A DNA stretch of 64,000 nucleotides from Flavobacterium sp. N502540. Its GTDB lineage: Bacteria; Bacteroidota; Bacteroidia; Flavobacteriales; Flavobacteriaceae. The notes beneath the pieces were generated by a model. It saw only the letters and a program-made list of their open reading frames with translations, ran no database searches and was not told the origin of the DNA. The stretch's first letter is position 1. Each line of letters begins with the position of its first letter. This document shows positions 7,247 to 15,720 of the stretch, in pieces. The stretch spans positions 4,402,001 to 4,466,000 of the forward strand of contig NZ_CP110012.1 of NCBI RefSeq assembly GCF_025947365.1. Direction: 5' to 3'. A program made the translations under genes and the position numbers.

Positions 7247-9163
7247 ATGAATACAATTGCTGAGCATATTGCAGATTTTTTAAAAGAATACCCGCCATTT
7301 GATAATTTAACTTTTCAGGAATTATCAGATATTGCAACTAACATTCGTGTGATCAATTTAGAAAAACATGCAGTATTATTTCAAAACAATGACCTGCTTC
7401 ATGACAGCTTTTATGTTGTTGCTTCAGGTATTGTAAATCTGACCACAATTGCTGATGCCGAGGAAACTATTATAAACAAATGTCATGAAGGAGATATTTT
7501 TGGCTTACGTCCGTTTTTTGCCAAAAATAACTATATGATGACGGCTAAAGCTCGTGAAGAAAGTATTATCTATGCTATTCCAATTGCAGTTTTCAGACCA
7601 TTTGTAGCAAATAATTCAGATGTTTTGAATTTTCTGTTGGAGAGTTTTGCTGTAAATTCTAGACATGCAAAGGACAATGTACATTCTAACGGAAAATTGA
7701 TTTCTGATACTGCTTTTTATGTAGATCAGCAATCTGAAATGCAATACATTCAGTCTTTGGCTTACAATAATTCGCCGTTAACAACTGAATCCAACCACAT
7801 TATCAAAGATGTGGCTATTTTGATGACCGAATCATTGGTAGACAATATTGTGATATGCGAAAAAAACAATCCAATTGGTATTGTAACCAATGCCGATTTA
7901 TCCTCAAAAATTGCTACGGGCCGCTATCCTATCACTGAAACGATTGATAAGATTATGTCTTCGCCGGTAGTTACGGTTATTGAAAATGTTTCTTTGGCCG
8001 AAGCACAATTACTAATGTTGAAACACAATGTTACTCATTTGTGTGTTACCAAAGACGGTACAAGTAAATCTGCTGTAAAAGGAATTATTTCCGAGCATGA
8101 TCTAATTGTCGCACAAGCCAGTAATCCGGGTGTTTTGATTAAGGAAGTAAAACGTTCTCAATTACCAAAAGATCTAAAACAAATCCGTGATCGTTTGTCT
8201 GATTTGATTCAGAATTCGATTCAAAAAAATATTCCAATTTCTCATGTCAGCAATATTGCAAGTGAAATTAATCTGGCTATTATTAAACGTGCTGTGGAGT
8301 TGTCTATTCTGGATTTAGGCTCCCCTCCTGCTCGTTTTGCATGGTTGAGTATTGGTAGTCAAGGGCGTAAGGAGCAGCTTCTGCTTACAGATCAGGACAG
8401 TATTCTGATTTTTGAAGACGTAGCACCGGACAAATACAGAGAGGTAAAAGATTACTTTTTAAGACTGGCTAAAAGAACAACTTCAATCTTAGAAAAAGTG
8501 GGTTACGAACTTTGTCCAAACGGACACATGGGAAGCAATATGCTTTGGTGTAAGTCATTGACTGACTGGACAAAACAATACAACAGCTGGATGAATACTC
8601 CAGGTGAAAATAGTAATGATTTAAGCAGTATTTTCTTTGATTATGAGATTGTTTTTGGAGAACCAAAAATTGAAGAAGTGATCGAAAATGTGATCTTTAA
8701 AAATGCGGTAAACAATACTTTGTTTTTTGATTTCTTAGGGAATGATGCTCTAAAACGCAATTCTCCGTTAAGTTTTTTCAAAAAATTCATAGTGGAAGAA
8801 GAAGGACCACACAAAACAAAATTTGATATTAAAACCCGTGCATTAATGCCTTTAATTGATTCAGCTCGTTTGTTAATTCTGAATGCTAATATCAAGGGGA
8901 TTAAAAATACTTATTTGAGATTTAAACAATTAGCGATTACAGATTCTAAAAATGCGGAGATCTATTTAAGCTGTGCAGAAGCTTTTCTGATTTTATCTAA
9001 ATTTAGAACTGTTGAAGGTTTGAAAAATGACGATTCCGGACAATATATTAATTTGAGGGAAATGTCGAAAACGGACAAAGAGAAGTTAAAAAATGCCTTA
9101 ACCCCAATGAAAGACCTTGAGGAATTAATTAAGAGTAAATTTCAACTTACACAATTCTCATAA
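7247..9163 (+). CDS. cNMP-binding / CBS / DUF294 nucleotidyltransferase-like regulator
   Basis: A 638-residue cytoplasmic signalling protein. Residues ~1-135 form a cyclic-nucleotide-binding (Crp-type effector) domain. About 160-285 carry a CBS pair (IMSSPVVTVIENVSLAEAQ; GIISEHDLIVAQA). About 300-450 form a GlnD-like nucleotidyltransferase domain with GSQGRKEQLLLTDQDS near 368-383, retaining the G-S and D-x-D signature. The C-terminus matches the helical DUF294_C domain. Family members are presumed to transfer nucleotidyl groups to a partner in response to nucleotide ligands, but the target is unknown. The stop codon is 2 bp before the exonuclease-like gene, so the two are co-transcribed. The acs gene nearby fits a role in acetate metabolism (inference from the recurrence of this neighbourhood in other bacteria as I remember it). 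Confidence 0.88.
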   Translation: MNTIAEHIADFLKEYPPFDNLTFQELSDIATNIRVINLEKHAVLFQNNDLLHDSFYVVASGIVNLTTIADAEETIINKCHEGDIFGLRPFFAKNNYMMTAKAREESIIYAIPIAVFRPFVANNSDVLNFLLESFAVNSRHAKDNVHSNGKLISDTAFYVDQQSEMQYIQSLAYNNSPLTTESNHIIKDVAILMTESLVDNIVICEKNNPIGIVTNADLSSKIATGRYPITETIDKIMSSPVVTVIENVSLAEAQLLMLKHNVTHLCVTKDGTSKSAVKGIISEHDLIVAQASNPGVLIKEVKRSQLPKDLKQIRDRLSDLIQNSIQKNIPISHVSNIASEINLAIIKRAVELSILDLGSPPARFAWLSIGSQGRKEQLLLTDQDSILIFEDVAPDKYREVKDYFLRLAKRTTSILEKVGYELCPNGHMGSNMLWCKSLTDWTKQYNSWMNTPGENSNDLSSIFFDYEIVFGEPKIEEVIENVIFKNAVNNTLFFDFLGNDALKRNSPLSFFKKFIVEEEGPHKTKFDIKTRALMPLIDSARLLILNANIKGIKNTYLRFKQLAITDSKNAEIYLSCAEAFLILSKFRTVEGLKNDDSGQYINLREMSKTDKEKLKNALTPMKDLEELIKSKFQLTQFS

Positions 9164-9165
9164 GT

Positions 9166-9762
9166 ATGCTAGACTGGATTAAAAATATCAATAAAGAGTA
9201 TCCTGATTTTTGGAAGGAATACTTAACGAAATTTGAAGTTAAACCAAACAGATTTGTGGTGTTATCTACAGAAACTTCAGGTTTAAATCCGAATAAAGAT
9301 GTTATTTTGTCTTTAGGCGCATTTTCGGTTACGGATGACAGCATTGTGATTAAAGACAATTTTGAAGCTGTTTTGCTGCAGTACAAATTTTTGCAGGATA
9401 ATGGACTTTCTAATGAGTTCATCATCGAAAGTAAAATGATGAAGATGCCGGAGCCCGATGCGATAGAAGCTCTGATTAATTTTATAGGAAACTCAGTTCT
9501 GGTTGGGCATCATATTAATTTTGATATCGAAATGCTGAATGCAGCATTAGAACGTCTGGATTGTGGAAGATTGAAAAATGAAGCGCTGGACATCGATATG
9601 ATGTACCGAAAATTGATGGACATTAATGACAAGCAATTTTCTCTGGACGATTTAAGTGAAATATTCAAAATTCCGAAAAGCGATAGAAATTCGTCTGCGG
9701 AAGATGCATATAAAATTGGACTATTATTTCTGAAACTGAAATCGAGATTAGGAATTAAATAG
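9166..9762 (+). CDS. DnaQ-like 3'-5' exonuclease homologue with altered catalytic residues
   Basis: A 198-residue protein with the DEDD exonuclease fold. The motif I position reads LSTETSGLNP (residues 33-42): Ser34 stands where the first catalytic Asp is expected, although Glu36 is kept. Motif II is GHHINFDIEM with Asp120. Motif III reads RNSSAEDA: Asp180 is kept but Asn175 replaces the His of H-x4-D. In E. coli DnaQ epsilon these positions are Asp12, Glu14, Asp103, His162 and Asp167. Two of the five are therefore replaced, so the protein may be inactive or use unusual chemistry. It is translationally coupled to the DUF294 protein (2-bp gap). A terminator follows at 9796-9828. Confidence 0.82.
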   Translation: MLDWIKNINKEYPDFWKEYLTKFEVKPNRFVVLSTETSGLNPNKDVILSLGAFSVTDDSIVIKDNFEAVLLQYKFLQDNGLSNEFIIESKMMKMPEPDAIEALINFIGNSVLVGHHINFDIEMLNAALERLDCGRLKNEALDIDMMYRKLMDINDKQFSLDDLSEIFKIPKSDRNSSAEDAYKIGLLFLKLKSRLGIK

Positions 9763-9795
9763 AAAGAATGAATCAAAACTATATTAAAAAGAAGT

Positions 9796-9828
9796 AAGGA
9801 AATCACTGAAAAGTATTTCCTTTTTTTT
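9796..9828 (+). terminator. Intrinsic terminator of the DUF294-exonuclease operon
   Basis: AAGGAAAT (9796-9803) and ATTTCCTT (9815-9822) form a perfect stem with an 11-nt loop, followed by eight T. Confidence 0.8.
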
Positions 9829-9880
9829 GCTAAACATATTTCATGTATCCGAAATATAAAGGATAACTAATAAGTATTGT

Positions 9881-9927
9881 AAATCCGATAATCCCAAGGC
9901 TTTGGGGTTGTCGGATTTGTTGTTTTT
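9881..9927 (+). terminator. Second strong hairpin with T-rich tail
   Basis: AAATCCGATAATCCCAA (9881-9897) pairs almost completely with the sequence at 9901-9918, including G-T pairs, across a very short loop. A T-rich tail follows (TTGTTGTTTTT). It may be a backup terminator. Confidence 0.65.
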
Positions 9928-10032
9928 AAGATTTTTTGTTAGGTGAATAGCTGTCAGGCTAAGTGTAGTCTAGACTTTTTAGTTTTGCAGGCCTTCGATT
10001 TTGCTTGTTTTTCGTAGCGGCAGAAAGAAATG

Positions 10033-10063
10033 ACGTAAATCCCCCTATTGTTGTCATTTACGT
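10033..10063. promoter_or_regulatory. Operator-like inverted repeat ACGTAAAT / ATTTACGT
   Basis: Arms at 10033-10040 and 10056-10063 are exact reverse complements with a 15-bp spacer. They lie immediately upstream of the predicted promoter at 10070-10097. A regulator site is inferred from position only. Confidence 0.4.
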
Positions 10064-10069
10064 ACAGTA

Positions 10070-10097
10070 TTGCCTTTTGGAAGTAATCGCATCTTTG
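10070..10097 (+). promoter_or_regulatory. Predicted promoter, TTG-N17-CATCTTTG
   Basis: A TTG at 10070-10072 and CATCTTTG at 10090-10097 are separated by 17 bp. This fits the Bacteroidota pattern TTG-N17-TAnnTTTG with one mismatch. It lies 43 bp upstream of the ATG at 10141. Confidence 0.55.
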
Positions 10098-10140
10098 TCT
10101 TGTTAGTTTAATTAAAAATTAACAGAGAAAGTAAAACAAA

Positions 10141-10314
10141 ATGACAACTATAAATTCTCATCTGGCTTTTAGCGGTAATTGTCCTAAAGTAAAGACGTTC
10201 TGTGAAAAATGTCTGAACAGTCAGATTATATTTCAGACCATTGGTGAATCCCCTGGATGTTTAGCGTCACCGCAAATCAAAATAACAAATAAATATAAAG
10301 ACTTTTTTAATTAA
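10141..10314 (+). pseudogene. 57-codon ORF resembling the N-terminus of a VOC/PhnB-like protein
   Basis: An open frame of 57 codons starting MTTINSHLAFSGNCPKVKTF and continuing through IIFQTIGESPG to a stop at 10314. The start resembles PhnB/VOC-family proteins, which commonly open with an N-P-Y-L-x-F-x-G-N-C-type motif and carry a G-E-S-P segment near residue 40, but the usual ~130-residue domain is missing. It has four cysteines, including C-x2-C. It sits between a plausible promoter and the SRPBCC gene, 14 bp before that gene's start. It may be a truncated remnant at the head of a small operon, or a real small protein. The family resemblance is from memory. Confidence 0.45.
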
Positions 10315-10328
10315 CCAATTTAACAAAA

Positions 10329-10868
10329 ATGAAAATGATATTCGTAAAAATAATAACGGTATTGGTAGCTATAGTTTCAATAGCTTTAGTAGTAGCGATG
10401 TTTACTAAAAATAAATATACTATCAGGAGAGAAATAATCATCCATAAACCCAAAGCGGAAGTTTTTGATTTTATAAAACTGAACCGAAATCAAAAATTAT
10501 ACAGTAAATGGCTATTGCTGGATCCTGCTACAAAAATCGAGATAACAGGTACTGACGGAACTGCGGGTTCTGTCTTGACTTTTGAAAGCAAACACCATAA
10601 GACTGGTAAAGGAGAATGGGAAATAAAAAAAGTAGAAAATAACAGAATCGATTTTGAACTTCGTTTTTTAGCACCTTATGTATTTACGGCAAATGGGCAT
10701 ATGGAAACAGAAACTTTAGCCGGAAATCAAACAAAGCTTATCTGGATTTATAATAGCGGAATGAACTGGCCTAAGAATTTTATGCTTCTTTTCTTTGATA
10801 TGGATAAAATAATTGGAGCTGATGTAGAAGAAAGTCTAACGAACATAAAAACGATTGTCGAGAAATAA
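10329..10868 (+). CDS. SRPBCC (START-like) family protein with N-terminal membrane helix
   Basis: 179 residues. A single hydrophobic helix near the N-terminus (FVKIITVLVAIVSIALVVAMF) anchors the protein or exports it. The rest has the layout of the polyketide cyclase/SRPBCC helix-grip fold: the opening IRREIIIHKPKAEVFDFIKLNRNQ is typical of the family, followed by KWLLLDPATKIEITGTDGTAGS and a C-terminal helix. Members bind hydrophobic ligands in a deep pocket, but the ligand is unknown here. It is followed 26 bp later by the DUF4287 gene. Similar SRPBCC, VOC and DUF4287-type genes are often seen together near stress-response genes. Confidence 0.8.
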   Translation: MKMIFVKIITVLVAIVSIALVVAMFTKNKYTIRREIIIHKPKAEVFDFIKLNRNQKLYSKWLLLDPATKIEITGTDGTAGSVLTFESKHHKTGKGEWEIKKVENNRIDFELRFLAPYVFTANGHMETETLAGNQTKLIWIYNSGMNWPKNFMLLFFDMDKIIGADVEESLTNIKTIVEK

Positions 10869-10894
10869 ACTATAACCTTTAAAACTACAAAATT

Positions 10895-11113
10895 ATGTCA
10901 TTTCAAGCTTATTTAACCAATATTAAAACAAAGACAGGAAAAGGTCCTGATGATTTTAAAAAACTTTCAGATGAAAAAGGATTTTCAGTCAGTGGAGAAT
11001 TAAAACCTGAAGTAAAAGCAACCGAAATTGTTAGCTGGCTAAAAACGGATTTTGATTTAGGTCACGGACACGCAATGGCTATTTATGCGCTTCTTAAAGG
11101 ATTAAGGAAGTAA
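10895..11113 (+). CDS. DUF4287 domain protein
   Basis: A 72-residue, all-helical small protein. MSFQAYLTNIKTKTGKGPDDF, then KPEVKATEIVSWLKTDFDLGHGHAMAIYALLKG, matches the DUF4287 pattern (Y-x3-I-x3-T-G-K-x-P-x-D; L-G-H-G-H-A-x-A-I). The H-G-H motif is kept. The function of the family is unknown. It is the last gene before the bidirectional terminator at 11127-11157 and is convergent with acs. Confidence 0.85.
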   Translation: MSFQAYLTNIKTKTGKGPDDFKKLSDEKGFSVSGELKPEVKATEIVSWLKTDFDLGHGHAMAIYALLKGLRK

Positions 11114-11126
11114 AAAAAATAGATAT

Positions 11127-11157
11127 AAAAAAAGCTGTCGAATGGACAGCTTTTTTT
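11127..11157. terminator. Bidirectional intrinsic terminator between DUF4287 and acs
   Basis: A 13-bp perfect stem (A7-GCTGTC paired with GACAGC-T7) encloses the 5-nt loop GAATG. T tracts lie on both strands, so it serves both convergent genes. Confidence 0.9.
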
Positions 11158-11171
11158 ATTTTGTGAAGATA

Positions 11172-13079
11172 TTAGATCCTCCCTTTTGTAATTTCTTCAA
11201 CAATTTCAGGGTTAAGCAAAGTTGAAGTATCTCCAAAATTAGAAAAATCGCCTTCTGCTATTTTACGTAAAATTCTACGCATAATTTTTCCTGAACGTGT
11301 TTTAGGCAAGCCTGAAACAAACTGAATTTTATCCAACTTTGCAATTGGTCCGATGTGATCAGAAATATATTGATTGATCTCACGGCTAAGATTAGATCGG
11401 TCTCTAACTTCTCCAGTTTCTTTTAAGATTACAAAACCGTATAAGGCATTTCCTTTAATGTCATGTGGGAATCCAACGATGGCAGATTCGGCTACTGCAG
11501 GATGTTCGTTAATGGCATCTTCAATAGGAGCTGTTCCTAAATTATGACCGGATACGATCACAACATCATCTACTCTACCGGTGATTCTGTAATACCCTAC
11601 TTCGTCTCTTAAGGCACCGTCTCCTGTAAAATATTTTCCTGGGAAAGCAGAGAAATAAGTGTCTTTGTAGCGTTGGTGGTCCCCCCAGATTGTTCTAGCG
11701 ATTCCCGGCCATGGAAATTTAATACATAAGCTTCCAACAACCTGATTTCCTTCAATTTCATTGCGTTTCTCATCCATCAAAACAGGTTGAATTCCCGGTA
11801 ATGGCAAGGTCGCGTAGGTTGGTTTAGTTGGGGTTACAAAGGCAATTGGTGAAATCATAATACCACCGGTTTCAGTCTGCCACCAGGTATCTACAACCGG
11901 GCATCTTTTGTCTCCAACGTGATCGTTGAACCAGTGCCAGGCTTCTTCGTTGATTGGCTCTCCAACTGATCCAATTACTTTCAGTGATTTTAGAGGGTAT
12001 TTTTGAATATAATCTAAACTTTCTTTTGCAAGTGAACGAATTGCAGTTGGTGCTGTATAAAATTGTGTGATTTTATGTTTTTCAATAATATCCCAAAAAC
12101 GGCTAAAGTCAGGATAAGAAGGAACTCCTTCAAAAATTACGGTTGTTCCTCCATTTAATAAAGGTCCGTATAAAATATAAGAGTGACCTGTAATCCAACC
12201 TATATCAGCAGTACACCAGAAAATATCATTTTCTTCGTGATTGAAAACATTCTTAAAGGTATAAGCAGTATAAACCATATATCCCGCTGTAGTATGTACC
12301 ATTCCTTTTGGTTTGCCTGTAGAACCAGAGGTGTACAGAATGAATAACGGATCTTCAGCATCCATTATTTCCGCAACACTATTATCTAAGGCTTTATCTA
12401 ATAGAGGCTGTAACCATTCGTCACGGCCGTCTTTCATTTTAACTTCGTTATTGGTTCTTTTTACAACTAAAACTTTAGTTACAGACGGACAAGTTTCTAA
12501 TGCCTCGTCAACAATTCCTTTAAGGTCAATATTTTTATTACCTCTGTATCCTCCATCAGAAGTAATAACCATTTTACATTCGCAATCAATTATTCTGGCA
12601 GACACAGCAGAAGCTGAAAATCCTGCAAAAACAACAGAATGAATGGCTCCGATTCTGGCACAGGCTAATACAGCTACTGCCAATTCAGGAATCATTGGTA
12701 AATAAATACAAACTCGGTCTCCTTTACGTACGCCTTGCTCGCGCAAAACATTCGCCATTTTTGAAACTCTTTCGTATAATTCGTTATACGTTATATGTAA
12801 AGCGCTTTCTGAAGGATCATTCGGTTCAAAAATGATAGCCGTTTTTTCTCCTCTTTTGCTTAAATGTCTGTCGATGCAATTTTTGGTGATGTTAACTTTT
12901 GCTTCTGTAAACCATTTTACTTCCGCATCAGCCATATTAAAATCAACTACTTTTTCCCATTGCTGGTACCAGGTAAAATTTTCCTCAGCTATTTTTCCCC
13001 AAAACTTTCTAGGCTCTCTTATTGACTTATTGTAATGTTTAAAATACTGTTCTAAATTTTCAATTTTATAATAACTCAT
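11172..13079 (-). CDS. acs: Acetyl-CoA synthetase (acetate-CoA ligase)
   Basis: A 635-residue ANL-superfamily enzyme that activates acetate with ATP and CoA to acetyl-CoA in the cytoplasm. YTSGSTGKPKG is the P-loop-like A3 motif. WWQTETGG is the A5 motif. The C-terminal segment PKTRSGKIMRR carries Lys598, the lysine equivalent to the acetylation-controlled catalytic lysine of Salmonella Acs. The N-terminal ~100 residues and total length are normal. It is the leftward member of a convergent pair with DUF4287 and shares the terminator at 11127-11157. The DUF294-exonuclease pair lies only ~1.4 kb beyond that terminator, which may be a functional link. Confidence 0.97.
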   Translation of the reverse strand: MSYYKIENLEQYFKHYNKSIREPRKFWGKIAEENFTWYQQWEKVVDFNMADAEVKWFTEAKVNITKNCIDRHLSKRGEKTAIIFEPNDPSESALHITYNELYERVSKMANVLREQGVRKGDRVCIYLPMIPELAVAVLACARIGAIHSVVFAGFSASAVSARIIDCECKMVITSDGGYRGNKNIDLKGIVDEALETCPSVTKVLVVKRTNNEVKMKDGRDEWLQPLLDKALDNSVAEIMDAEDPLFILYTSGSTGKPKGMVHTTAGYMVYTAYTFKNVFNHEENDIFWCTADIGWITGHSYILYGPLLNGGTTVIFEGVPSYPDFSRFWDIIEKHKITQFYTAPTAIRSLAKESLDYIQKYPLKSLKVIGSVGEPINEEAWHWFNDHVGDKRCPVVDTWWQTETGGIMISPIAFVTPTKPTYATLPLPGIQPVLMDEKRNEIEGNQVVGSLCIKFPWPGIARTIWGDHQRYKDTYFSAFPGKYFTGDGALRDEVGYYRITGRVDDVVIVSGHNLGTAPIEDAINEHPAVAESAIVGFPHDIKGNALYGFVILKETGEVRDRSNLSREINQYISDHIGPIAKLDKIQFVSGLPKTRSGKIMRRILRKIAEGDFSNFGDTSTLLNPEIVEEITKGRI

Positions 13080-13583
13080 ACGTTTTTAGAATTTTTTTTT
13101 ATAAATGTATTAAATATCAGTCTATTCTTAAAATTATTTAATTCATAAATAACAGGAAAAAAAAACAGATATTGAAAAAAATATTGCTTTTTAATAGGTA
13201 TAATATAAAAAATGGCTTTTTGATGAAAAAAGACATATTTGTAAAAAAGGCACGATAAATGAATACCATGCCTTTTTAATTTTAACAATTTCAATAACAA
13301 TTAATTTTGTAATTCTGTATTACAATCTTCCGTACTATTTTTGAAAATAGAAGCAGCTTTATTAATTAAAATGAAACTTCAACAAGTACATTTATTGCTA
13401 AATATACCCCCTTCATTAGGGATTAGCTTCACTTAACTTACAGACTTACTTTCAGAAGTTAAGTGAATGCAATTTGCATCTATATCCATTTTTCTTAATA
13501 AGTGCTTACTAATTCAAAAATATTACATCAAACGGAGATACAGAGCAGATTCCACAAACGTATGTGTGGTAATTCCCAATTTA
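13080..13583. other. Gene-free gap of ~500 bp between acs and ilvC
   Basis: AT-rich and without a credible ORF; the one 74-codon frame on the minus strand has no family features and overlaps the acs start. It holds an inverted repeat at 13428-13467. Nothing else was recognised. Confidence 0.6.
13428..13467. repeat. Perfect 12-bp inverted repeat
   Basis: TTCACTTAACTT (13428-13439) and AAGTTAAGTGAA (13456-13467) are exact reverse complements around 16 nt. It lies ~120 bp beyond the end of the ilv operon. There is no T tract, so it is not a standard intrinsic terminator. Confidence 0.6.
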
Positions 13584-15053
13584 TTATCCAATTTTTTTCA
13601 TTGCTGTCATTGATTCTCTCAACCATGCTCCTACTTCTTCAATAGGGTGTTGACGAACTTCTTTGTTTACAGCAATTAAAGTAGCATTGTCAACTCCATT
13701 TGAAGTAGAGAATGGTTTACCTATTACATTTGTTTCCACTGTTTTCATAAAATCTGTTAACAACGGCTTGCAGGCATGGTCGAACAAATAGCAGCCATAT
13801 TCTGCAGTATCCGAGATCACACGGTTCATTTCAAATAATTTCTTTCTTGCAATGGTGTTTGCGATCAAAGGTAATTCATGTAATGATTCGTAATAAGCTG
13901 ATTCTTCTATAATTCCAGCCTCTGTCATGGTTTCGAAAGCCAATTCTACTCCCGCTTTTACCATTGCAATCATCAGTACTCCGTTATCAAAATATTCCTG
14001 CTCTGAAATTGGAGCTTCTTGTGGAGCTGTTTTCTCGAAATTAGTTTCTCCTGTTGCAGCTCTCCATTTTAGCAAGTTTACATCATCATTTGCCCAATCG
14101 ATCATCATGGTTCTGGAGAATTCTCCTGAGATAATGTCATCCTGATGTTTTTGGAATAACGGCCTCATAATGTCTTTTAATTCTTCAGCAATTTCGTAAG
14201 CCTCAATTTTTGCAGGGTTGGAAAGACGATCCATCATATTGGTGATACCTCCATGTTTTAAGGCTTCTGTAATTGTCTCCCATCCATACTGAATCAATTT
14301 TGAAGCATAAGCTTTGTCGATTCCTTTCTCCACCATTTTATCGAAACATAAAATAGAACCGGTTTGTAATAACCCGCAAAGAATGGTTTGTTCTCCCATT
14401 AAATCTGATTTTACTTCGGCTACGAATGATGATTTCAAAACTCCTGCTTTATGTCCTCCGGTAGCTACAGCATATGCTTTAGCCTGATCTAAACCAAAAC
14501 CGTTTGGATCATTCTCCGGGTGCACAGCGATAAGTGTCGGAACACCGAATCCTCTTTTGTATTCTTCACGAACCTCAGAACCAGGACATTTTGGCGCGCA
14601 CATAATTACGGTGATGTCTTTACGGATTTGCATTCCTTCTTCCACAATATTAAATCCGTGAGAATAAGATAATGTTGCTCCGTTTTTCATTAAAGGCATT
14701 ATGGCGGTAACTACAGCAGTATGTTGTTTATCAGGAGTTAAGTTACAAACTAAGTCGGCAGTTGGAATTAATTCTTCATAAGTACCTACTTTAAATCCGT
14801 TTTCAGTAGCATTTTTATACGATGCTCTTTTCTCTGCAATTGCATCTGCGCGCAATGCGTATGAAATGTCTAAACCGGAATCTCTCATGTTTAAACCCTG
14901 ATTCAGACCTTGTGCTCCACAGCCTACAATGACAACCTTTTTTCCTGCCAGAGCCGAAATTCCATCTGCAAATTCTGATTGCTCCATAAATTCGCAAACG
15001 CCTAATTGTTCTAATTGTAATCTAAGTGGTAATGTGTTGAAATAATTTGCCAT
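13584..15053 (-). CDS. ilvC: Ketol-acid reductoisomerase, class II
   Basis: A 489-residue enzyme that isomerises and reduces acetolactate with NADPH to 2,3-dihydroxyisovalerate (valine/leucine), and the homologous isoleucine precursor. The N-terminal Rossmann motif is [21 protein letters not shown]. The length is that of the long, class II (E. coli-like) form with a duplicated C-terminal knotted domain; class I enzymes are ~330 aa. [15 protein letters not shown] is conserved in the family. It is the last gene of ilvD-ilvB-ilvN-ilvC. Confidence 0.97.
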   Translation of the reverse strand: MANYFNTLPLRLQLEQLGVCEFMEQSEFADGISALAGKKVVIVGCGAQGLNQGLNMRDSGLDISYALRADAIAEKRASYKNATENGFKVGTYEELIPTADLVCNLTPDKQHTAVVTAIMPLMKNGATLSYSHGFNIVEEGMQIRKDITVIMCAPKCPGSEVREEYKRGFGVPTLIAVHPENDPNGFGLDQAKAYAVATGGHKAGVLKSSFVAEVKSDLMGEQTILCGLLQTGSILCFDKMVEKGIDKAYASKLIQYGWETITEALKHGGITNMMDRLSNPAKIEAYEIAEELKDIMRPLFQKHQDDIISGEFSRTMMIDWANDDVNLLKWRAATGETNFEKTAPQEAPISEQEYFDNGVLMIAMVKAGVELAFETMTEAGIIEESAYYESLHELPLIANTIARKKLFEMNRVISDTAEYGCYLFDHACKPLLTDFMKTVETNVIGKPFSTSNGVDNATLIAVNKEVRQHPIEEVGAWLRESMTAMKKIG

Positions 15054-15113
15054 TTTTTTTAAAAATATTTAATGAATGTTGTATTTAATAATTGGTTAAT
15101 AGATGAAATAATC

Positions 15114-15635
15114 CTATTGGAATGCTTCTAACATTGTTGAAATTTCCATTTTTTCTTTTGAAACAGATATCCTTCCTGAGCGAACAAACTGCATAATGCC
15201 ATAAGGTTTGAATTTAGCATACAAATCTTCGATTTCAGAACGTCTCCCCGATTTAGAAATCACAAAGAAATCACGGGAAACCGTGACAATTGTAGACTGA
15301 CTGTCCTTGATGATGTTCTGTATTTGTTTTTCATCAAACAACAGGCTTGAAGCAATTTTAAATAAAGCGTTTTCCAGATAAATGGTTTCTTCATCTGTGT
15401 GATAAAATGCTTTTATAACTTCAATTTGCTTTTCGATTTGTCCGACAATATTTTGAACCCATTTCTCTGTTGTTTCCACCACAATAATGAATCTGGAAAC
15501 ACTTTCTATTTCTGATTCAGAAACGTTTAGACTTAATATGTTAATGTGACGCTTTAAGAATATTCCAGATATCCTGTTTAACAATCCCACATTATTTTCT
15601 GAGTATACCGATATGGTAAATGTTCTGTTTTCCAT
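15114..15635 (-). CDS. ilvN: Acetolactate synthase, small regulatory subunit
   Basis: About 173 residues from the preferred start MENRTFTISVYSENNVGLLNRI at 15635; an in-frame ATG eight codons upstream adds an odd MKQNKLKT. The N-terminus is a typical ACT domain (VGLLNRISGIFLKRHINILSLNVSES), which binds valine or a related amino acid and controls the catalytic subunit. The C-terminal ~90 residues complete the small-subunit domain. It sits between ilvB and ilvC, as is usual. The spacer to ilvB holds a heptamer-type inverted array. Confidence 0.94.
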   Translation of the reverse strand: MENRTFTISVYSENNVGLLNRISGIFLKRHINILSLNVSESEIESVSRFIIVVETTEKWVQNIVGQIEKQIEVIKAFYHTDEETIYLENALFKIASSLLFDEKQIQNIIKDSQSTIVTVSRDFFVISKSGRRSEIEDLYAKFKPYGIMQFVRSGRISVSKEKMEISTMLEAFQ

Positions 15636-15653
15636 TGTTTTTAGTTTGTTTTG

Positions 15654-15713
15654 TTTCAAGTTTCAGGTTTCACGTTTTACAACTTGAAACTCAAAAAACT
15701 TGAAACATGAAAC
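15654..15713. repeat. Heptamer-period inverted array between ilvB and ilvN
   Basis: Left arm TTTCAAG TTTCAGG TTTCACG from 15654; right arm contains ACTTGAAAC repeats from 15681. The same word family occurs at 26329-26385 and 554-712. Confidence 0.8.
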
Positions 15714-15720
15714 TTTAATT

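Noticed and set aside
7043..7267. Minus-strand ORF across the DUF294 gene start
   Set aside because: Composition is that of random AT-rich DNA and it overlaps the start of a well-supported gene.
13076..13300. 74-codon minus-strand ORF overlapping the acs start
   Set aside because: AT-rich, Lys/Phe/Ile-heavy and without recognisable features; overlaps the acs initiation region.
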